64,000 nucleotides of DNA, from assembly GCA_003415625.1 (NCBI GenBank), contig PYIU01000001.1:3596746-3660745 (forward strand), written 5' to 3'. The notes below the pieces were generated by a model. It was not told where the DNA came from and did not search any database. It saw nothing but the letters and a program-made list of their open reading frames with translations. The position numbers were made by a program, and so were the translations under genes. Position 1 is the stretch's first letter. The number at the start of each line of letters is the position of its first letter. This document shows positions 57,050 through 64,000 of the stretch, piece after piece. The stretch is from Aquanectria penicillioides (lineage: Eukaryota; Ascomycota; Sordariomycetes; Hypocreales; Nectriaceae).

Positions 57050-58250
57050 ATGACTGTCGACTCTACAATGAAGGCTCTAACTTTGATGCCCCAGGACCGT
57101 TCGATTGTCGTCCAGGATGTGTCTATACCGGCCATAGGGCCAGGTCAAGTACTGGTTCGAGTTCATGCCGTAGCGCTGAACACCGTGGACGTCATGAATG
57201 CCGACAATCCCATTGCAACTCAGAAATACCGTGTCTTGGGATCCGACTTTGCTGGCATTGTATCCAAAGTCGGCAACGACCTTGCCGGGACGGGTGACCA
57301 GCGGGCTAAGATCGGGGCGCGAGTGGCTGGGTTCGTGCAGCGTGGTGAGTCCTTCACTCCTCATATGCTAAATTAAGGTTAACCTATTTAGCCTCTTCTT
57401 CAAATGACCGCCCAGGCGCATTTGCAGAGTATGTCGCTGTCGACTACGACCTGACTTGGGCTGTTCCGGCGAGCATGCCACTGGAAAGCGCTGCTACAAT
57501 TAGTATGTGCGGCCTCACAGCTGCCCAGGGGCTTTTCTACCGACTAGGCTTCCCCTGTCCTTTCTATAAATCGGCCACTGTCGGAAGCACTTCCTCACTT
57601 CCTGTCGGTGATAATCTACGGATCGACCAGCAATGTAGGCCTTTTCACGGCTCAACTCGTTCGTCGTGCTGAAAAGGCCTCGGGGAAGCAGATCCGGTTG
57701 ATTGGGGCAGCTAGTGCCTCGAAACATACCATGCTGCGCGAGAGTCCGTATCAGTATGATGTTTTGGTTGATTATAAAGATGCTGTATGGACTGATAAGG
57801 TCCGCGAAGCAACCCATGGGAATGGAATCCTTTTCGGGACCGACGCTATATCCATCGGCTCGACTGTGGCATCAGTTGAAAATATATTGAGCCCTGCGGG
57901 GAAATTCGTCGCCTACAGAGGCCCAGCTGCCGGTGGTTTCGACTTATCGAGCTTGAAGATTAAACCTATCATCGGCGCAGTATGGGAAGGACTGGGAGTT
58001 GAGATTGGATACCATGGTATGTTTTGAACTGCTTATTTCAGTGCCTTCGGGTGTGGGAGATGAAATGCTCTTAAAGTTGCTCCATGATGAATATTTTTGA
58101 ACGTATACGTCATCCTCCTATTTCAGTAGCATCGTGCTCCCTGCCGCCTTTGGTTGAAAGCTTCCTTAGCTCGAGCCACTGGCATAGAATTTTGATTCTG
58201 TCACGCGTAAAACCCACTATACCACTAGCAAAAGTGTGAGGCACTTTACT
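57050..58250 (+). pseudogene. Zinc-type alcohol dehydrogenase / trans-enoyl reductase-like, frameshifted and 3'-truncated
   Basis: Exon 1 (57050..57344) encodes the GroES-like part (MKALTLMPQDRSIVVQDV, IPAIGPGQVLVRVHAVALNTVD, VLGSDFAGIVSKVG). After an intron at 57345-57391 the frame continues (GAFAEYVAVDYDLTWAVPASM, AATISMCGLTAAQGLFY). At about 57,607 one extra base shifts the frame into the nucleotide-binding core (IIYGSTSNVGLFTAQLVRRA), which runs to about 58,018. No sound C-terminus follows, and the TA-flanked element begins at 58,258. The catalytic zinc ligands of true alcohol dehydrogenases are not evident, so it belongs with the zinc-binding-dehydrogenase-like/enoyl reductase group often found in fungal polyketide clusters. 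A sequencing error could explain the single-base shift but not the missing end. Confidence 0.72.
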
Positions 58251-58257
58251 ACAGGTA

Positions 58258-58642
58258 CTGTGTTGGTGGATGGGGACACTGGCCAAAACACACACCCCAC
58301 CCAGAAGGGTATAGGGTAAGCAGGTTCGGTCGAAGACCGAACAGCCTTCCCAAGCAGCTGCGAACAACTTGGAAGAGTGTTAAAGCATCTGATCGAATGC
58401 TTTGGAGTGTCCCTCAAAGAAAAGAAAGAAAGAAAATAGGGCAGAAAGTCATAAATAAAGTAATGTCATGAGGGGCTGCACCGGGACTTCAATAGAGTCC
58501 AAATGCAAGGAATTCAGAATTTCAAAAATAAAAATTGGTTGGAGAAAACTGCCTGTTCATTTCCTATGTCTCTGAGGTCCCTTTTATCTTCCTGACCAAC
58601 CTGATGACAGATTGATCCACATTACCCTAGACCCCAACTCAG
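58258..58642 (+). repeat. TA-flanked ~385-bp element, copy B (uninterrupted)
   Basis: It runs from CTGTGTTGGTGG to CCCCAACTCAG between TA dinucleotides. It contains a perfect small hairpin (GTTCGGTC-GAA-GACCGAAC, at about 58,324-58,342) and the site TTGGTTGGAGAAAACTG, which in copy A is split by the Copia element. There are no open frames of note. Confidence 0.75.
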
Positions 58643-58887
58643 TACTAATGCAAATAGGCCATATATACTCGCGACAGATTCGCATTGTGTGACTAATGGA
58701 ACTACCAGTAGTGTGCTCCCAAAACCAGACCCGCTTCCTGATGACCGAGAAGTGGAGTGTCTGCGTTCGGTTTGATGCTAATCAAAGCTGAAACCCCCCA
58801 CATCCCACCCGACACCCGTTCGTTGAGTGGGTGATGGATTGATCACGGCGGCTTCAAAGTTGGAATTGCATAGCAGCGGCGATTGCA

Positions 58888-61552
58888 ATGGAGCCAGCCG
58901 AAGTGTGCGCCGCGAAGGATGGAAGTGGTGGTCCAGGTGAGTGGTCGATCTCTTCAATGCGCCGGAGAAGTGTCTGTCACGGTGCCTTTTTTGCGCAGCT
59001 GACACTCAGCATACTAGGTGCACGGGGTCAAGGGCCGCTCTACGACATTTCTGTCACTGTGGGAAGAGTTTTATCCGCAAAGAGCATCTTAATAGGCATC
59101 AGGCTATCCATAAGGGCCAGAAATATGTCTGCTCTACCTGTTCGCGCTCCTTCACACGCAAGTAAGCCTCCTCGTACCCGCTCTAACCCCATCAGAAATT
59201 CAGAAGGAATTGAAGTCAAGCCTAGTCGGCAACGCCGCAGTGACGTTCTCCGGCGACATCAAACCAGCCATGATGCGCCTAAACCAACTAAACCACGAGC
59301 CTGCGATGCCTGTCGAATCAACAAAACCAAGTGCAACGGAGATGGTATTTCACCTTGCTCGGCCTGTTCAAGAAGATCAAGACCCTGCAACTATCTTACT
59401 CCGCCGACAGTGGTAGATATTCCCAATATTGCGCCCCAGCATGTGTCCAACGTGGTAGACACAGCCTTGGAACAGGTTGAGGGCCCCGAAATCGTCGATT
59501 TGAGCTCTAGCATACCAGAGAGAACCGATCTAACTGCAGATGCCTCAGGCACAGGATTTCAACATCCACCTCCCCTTCCTGAGTCACTTCTTCCTGAGTC
59601 ACCTCTTCGTTTGACTCAAGCTGAGGATGCTGGCTGGGAAATAGAGAATCATGACGACCAACGACATCTATCAGCGATTCTTCAAGAGTTCTCTTTGTCA
59701 ACATCAAGGTCAGCACCGATTGAGGATGCAAACTCGTCGGATGAATTGAGGACATGGCTGTCAGCATGTTTGAGGTCGTACGCTGCTTATTTCCACCACC
59801 GGTGGCACATAATCACTGGCGCTGCATAAGAATTTTGTGAGAAGCCTTATGACAACGCAATAACTGTCGCAATAATAGGATCCTACTTTTTGAACTTGAA
59901 AAATACAAAGCGGATGATCCAGAAGATCCACACTCAGTTGGTTAACCACTACGTTCAACTATTGGTGCGTTGACATGTAGAATGATGAATTGCGTCTTCT
60001 AACTTGGATTGTACTTACACCGTTTCAGATGACCTACTCGAGTTGTGCCGTGCATCCCAATTCTATTTGGTCTCTCGAAACCTACCAGCTATTCTCATGA
60101 ATGTCATACTCGCGGCATACTTGGGTGTGCGTTGTTGGTGGCCCTTACAAACACCACACTTTTGGCTGAAGTTTTTTTTTCAGGAACAAGAGACTTTAGC
60201 AAGAGCAAATTTGTTATGCGGTCTCTTCATATCCAATTTAAAGTATATCGGCTTTTTCTGTGAAGCCTCCGCCGAGGTCATTCTATCAAGCAGCCTCCGT
60301 GGGAGCTATGATCCATGGGCAGATATGATCCGAGACGAATGGAAGAGGTTTGTTTGTTGCCTTGGCTTTGAGCTGTTTTCCTTTTTCTTCCTAATAGGGA
60401 AATCGCTAATTCATGAGAAGACTGGTGGCGGTCACGTTCAAAGCAGACACCCACTTGTCTATATTGTGTCGGCAGCGCCCTCGCCTTGTCGAGGATGAAG
60501 TTGATGCACCATTGCCATCGACCTTTGCGTTGAGGAATTGTTCTAACCTGGGTGCATTTCTTCGACGAGAGCGGCGTGAGCCCTTGGAACGCTCTTGGTC
60601 ACGATTACCAGTGATCATGAGACAATTTGACAAGTCCAAACCTGTTCCGATGTTGATTGAAGATCTCCATCTAGGCCTTTGCGCTTCACTTTTCGACACC
60701 TTGAGGCAATCTCAAGTCCGCACCAATGTTCGTGGTACTTGGGGTGAACCTCTTACCCAGGCTTTGCGAGACGAGGTCTCGGAATAACTATCATCTTGGT
60801 CTCGCCACTTGGAAGTTTTACTGAATCTTTGCCAAGATGCACAGTCTAACAGAGCGAGCCAAATATCCGATCCATTAGCCAATACTTTCCTGGAGGCTTA
60901 CCTAGGCGAAGAAGATGAGACAACCTCTGGAGTCAACTGGAAGGAACTCGCCATCCCTCGAATCAATGATCTCGTTCATGAAACCGCCATGCTTTATCAT
61001 CTACTTCATATTCTCGGATCTGCTAACGAGTTGCAAATTATGCGTCAGTTGACTGTGCAGCGTGAAAACCAAGTCGCCAGGGAGGGGCAAATTGACTTGA
61101 GACCACAGGAAGCAGCTGTTATCAGGAACTGGTCGAGATCTGCCCGAGGAAGAAACGTAGTTTGGCATGCCCTGGCCGTCTTGCAAGGAAATGAAGGTCG
61201 TCTGAGACAAGCATCCATGGAGGCGGATAAGAGACATCCGGATCCTATCGTTCACGCGGCCACGTGCCTCGGTGCCACTGTGTTGTGGGGGTGGATGTCG
61301 TATGTGGAATTAACCTGCCACTGCGCTGAAGATCTACCCCTTGCCAATCTCGAAGTGGATTCCTGGGGCCTAAATTTACATGGTGACTCTAAAAAATGGG
61401 TTCAGAGTGGAGGCCCAGCTTCATTTCAAAGCCTTCCTTTTTGCCAATGTACCCTGGTTGTTTGGATACAGCGGTTTGTGGCGTGTTTGCCAGACGACGA
61501 TTGGGCAATGACCGGAGCTCTAGCCCCTGTCTTACTGCCCTACCTATCCTAG
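58888..61552 (+). pseudogene. C2H2 + Zn2Cys6 transcription factor (fungal_trans type), multiply broken
   Basis: The 5' exons encode two C2H2 fingers ([22 protein letters not shown], then [20 protein letters not shown] after an intron at 59162-59240), followed by a Zn2Cys6 cluster (ACDACRINKTKCNGDGISPCSACSRRSRPC). The middle region resembles Fungal_trans (WSLETYQ, VILAAYLG, EQETLARANLLCGLF, EWKR). Lesions: TAA at 59,827-59,829 (Gln position), frame changes near 60,088 and 60,405, and TAA at 60,785-60,787 (Gln position). The final 247-codon piece is open to TAG at 61,552. The 5' end is uncertain: an ATG at 58,888 needs an intron whose join does not keep frame. The domain pair is typical of pathway-specific regulators of fungal accessory metabolism. 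Confidence 0.75.
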
Positions 61553-63240
61553 AATTGATGTATTTAATAGCTTTAATCTCTTTTATTAACCCGATGGGCA
61601 CTTGAAGGGTAATTGAAAGTGGTGGGACGGGGAGCTAGAGGGGTTGGAAGGGCTGGCAAATTTGGAGCTGACTCGGGAAAATCATATTGCATGCACATTA
61701 GGCTGAGGAATTAAAGAGATGTTACCTCTGGGAATGGGCTAGTCGAGAAGAGAGCTCAATTGAAGGTAACCGAGCTGAAATAAAGGCTAAAGGAGAAGAT
61801 TGATCATTGGCACGACTAATCGTCGATTATATACACAGAATGACATTTTCTTGGAGCGCTTCGGCGCCCGGAAGTGTATCCGCATCGCTCCATCTGTGAT
61901 TGGCCGGGCTAGCAGAAATAATGGGGGAATTAATAACGGCAAAGAGTTCCTGACCAAGCGAGGCCCTGTTCTTTTTTGCCACTTCCGCCCGGCAACTGCA
62001 TGGCATATCCTGCAGGGAGGGGTGCAACCCGAGGGAGGAACAATGTAACTCACACACAAACACACACATGGTTGCTATAGCTCCTGGGTCTCTGGGTACT
62101 TCTGTTTGAGTTCCTGTATCATGCCTCTTTCGCTCTTCGTCGGAATTTTCCCCGAGCTCGTCACGCCACGTGGGCACAATCATGCCAAGTAGTGAGACGC
62201 GTAAAAGGGTCGATGCTCCTCAGTTCGCTGCAGGGTGGTCAAGGTCGGCATCAAGGTCTAGGATTGGCGATTTTGCCTTCCCTTGCGTGCTTCCTTGACC
62301 CACGGCACCCAATAGCCGTGTGCATCACAAAATCTTCATCCTCGTGCGCCCCCTGTTGACTCCACTCTGGAAACGGGCGCCGTTTCCCACGAGCATGCTT
62401 CATGCTTGGGTGTGTGTTGTGTCGAGAGCGACCCTGTCCTGGTTCAGGAGTTACATAGGTACCTGGTTCCATGCCGTCTCATCCCATAGACGAGCCAGTC
62501 TGGGCAACGGGTGCACGGTCTCTGTTCTTTCGGTGTATTACTGGCGCGAGTAAGCTGGCGGGAGCGGCACGGCCAGCGCGGGGATGTTGGAGAAGTTAGG
62601 CAGAGTCGGGGTAATTGGGGCCGGCAAGGATGTAACGTTTGAACAGAGCCCGGGGTGATTCTCGATCTCGCCGGAGTAGGTCCGTAGCGCTGTAGGTGTG
62701 TCTGGTCAGGTGGGTTGGGACAAGACGCGAGCGGTCTCCCCATACGAACTTGGAGTTACTAGCACCGATCCGGCCTCCTCAACCCACTTATTGCTCGGGG
62801 GTATGCTCCGGGGTAGCTGCGGGGTGGCTGCGGGGTGGCCAGAACTCCTCGGGGACTAGGCCTCGCTGCCCGACCGCTGATAGGACGGCGTATAAGCTGT
62901 TGGTCTATCTTGTCCGGCATGGCCTGTCATAGGTGCGCCAAAAATCACAATGATACGAACCCCAGATGCCTAAATGTCCTTGCCAATCCTACCCCGGTAC
63001 GGATAATTTGGGCTTCTATCGACTAATGAGCATCATCAGACCAGATTCACGATTTTCCGTTGGTGCATTAGGCCTGCTTCCACAACGGCTAGGGAACGGC
63101 TCGAAGTTGCCGACGGGGGCCAAACATCAACGCGTATAAATGGGTGCAAATAGCACACTTTCTTGGCTTTGGGCTTGCTTGTTGCTACCGTCTTTCCTTC
63201 CTTCCTTATCCATTGTTCATCCAGGCAAACACCAGCCAAC
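61553..63240. other. Intergenic region, promoter of the permease
   Basis: No gene is supported. It holds GC-rich low-complexity sequence (GGGGTGGCTGC repeats near 62,818) and a CTTTCCTTCCTTCC pyrimidine tract at about 63,191-63,206, typical of fungal promoters, just before the permease ATG. Confidence 0.45.
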
Positions 63241-64000
63241 ATGAGTAATCCCGCCGATGCGAAGTCGTCGGGCGACGCCCCAGAAGTCAAGGACAGCTCT
63301 CAAGTGGAGCATGCCTACGACCTTGACGAGAAACCGTCCGTCTCCAAGGACAAGGCAGATGCCATCGAGGCAGAGAACCTGGAGCATAGTATGGGCGTGA
63401 TCGAGGCTATCAAAGCTTACCCCATGGCTACGCTCTGGGCCTTTGTCATGTCGTGCACTATTGTAAACTACTTGCCCCACCCCCGCCTCCACCCTGGGCT
63501 TCTCCAATGAAAGGAATTGCAGCTAACATCACCGTTCAGATCATGGAGTCGTACTGCGTCTTCCTCATCGGTAACTTCATCGCCCTACCTGCTTTCGCGA
63601 ATGAATACGGCATCTGGTCCGACACCGACAGCAAATATGTCATTGAGACCAAGTGGCAGTCTGCGCTTCAGGCTGTTGGACCAATTGGTGCTCTCATTGG
63701 CGTGTTCCTCGCTGGCCCCCTCACTAGCCGTATCGGATACCGCTGGGCGACCATTTCCGGTCTCATGGCCCTGAACGGCTTCATCTTCGTCTTTTACTTT
63801 GCCAACTCGCTCCCGATCATGTTCCTGTCCCAGCTTCTCGAGGGTGTTCCATGGGGAATTTTCATCGCCAATGCACCCGCATACTGCAGCGAGATTGTGC
63901 CGATCCCACTGCGAGCCCCTGCTACTCAGATGCTTCAGATGTTTTGGGCCATTGGAGCCATCATCGTGGGCGGCATCACCTACCACTACAACACTATGCT
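63241..64000 (+). CDS. MFS sugar permease (maltose/alpha-glucoside-type), 5' part
   Basis: Exon 1 (63241..63462) encodes a hydrophilic N-terminus (MSNPADAKSSGDAPEVKDSS...) and the start of TM1 (MATLWAFVMSCTI). An intron of 77 bp (63463-63539, GTAAAC...TTCAG) leads to exon 2, which is open to the window edge: IMESYCVFLIGNFIALPAF, SALQAVGPIGALIGVFLAGPLTSRIGYRW (the MFS GxLxxxRxGRR-like loop), FVFYFANSLPIMFLSQLLEGVPWGIF, YCSEIVPIPLRAPATQ and FWAIGAIIVGGITYHY. This is the pattern of fungal sugar porters of the MAL/hexose family, which take up sugars by proton symport at the plasma membrane. Only about the first 225 residues are visible; it is intact so far. Confidence 0.9.

Noticed and set aside
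1..64000. tRNA, rRNA or CRISPR features
   Set aside because: I saw no cloverleaf with A/B boxes and no regularly spaced direct repeats with unique spacers. The tandem runs found are simple satellites.

Overview
The window looks like a chromosome segment of a filamentous ascomycete (Pezizomycotina; Sordariomycetes such as Hypocreales would fit, but nothing here fixes the genus). The grounds are genes split by 47-134 bp introns with GTRNGY donors and CTAAC/CTAAT branch sites, a class VII-type chitin synthase, a fungal rhodopsin-like 7-TM protein, NRPS remnants, a C2H2+Zn2Cys6 regulator, and transposons carrying C-to-T damage of the repeat-induced point mutation (RIP) kind.

Layout. 0-1.3 kb: the edge of a minus-strand LTR retroelement. 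1.35-3.04: an intact 561-aa soluble protein with a Gln/Tyr-rich tail. 3.5-10.2: a broken lactonohydrolase gene cut by a 385-bp TA-flanked element, which is itself split by a 5.5-kb Copia retrotransposon. The Copia copy has identical 259-bp LTRs, a 5-bp target duplication and one continuous gag-pol frame holding seven in-frame stops. 10.4-22 kb: a divergent pair of intact genes (7-TM protein, FAD-linked oxidase) set among relics, namely three decayed copies of one gene family (with a DUF3716-like Cys motif) and a Ty3/gypsy reverse-transcriptase remnant. 22.8-25.6: an hAT transposon with an uninterrupted 753-codon transposase. 27-31.5: core-type genes for a DEK_C+SWIB chromatin protein and a short-chain dehydrogenase. 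31.9-36.1: two dead NRPS epimerization-condensation didomains arranged back to back. 36.4-37.8: a foldback MITE and an LTR. 39.6-49.7: housekeeping island with chitin synthase, a DUF3445 haem-type oxidoreductase and a GT31/DUF604-like glycosyltransferase. 49.7-54: gene-poor. 54.1-61.6: a small secreted Cys-rich pseudogene, an intact NmrA-like reductase, a broken zinc-type alcohol dehydrogenase/enoyl reductase ending at a second copy of the TA element, and a broken zinc-finger regulator. 63.2-64: the 5' end of an MFS maltose/hexose-type permease, cut by the window edge.

How it fits together. Conserved gene islands (27-31, 39-50 kb) alternate with accessory blocks where transposons and decayed specialised-metabolism genes pile up. 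The second TA-element copy lacks the Copia insertion and so serves as a paralogous empty site. The main surprise is a Copia copy that carries stop codons yet has identical LTRs, which suggests that a mutated element was copied in trans. I found no tRNA, rRNA or CRISPR. Exon joins are my own reading of splice signals and frame and have not been checked against transcripts.
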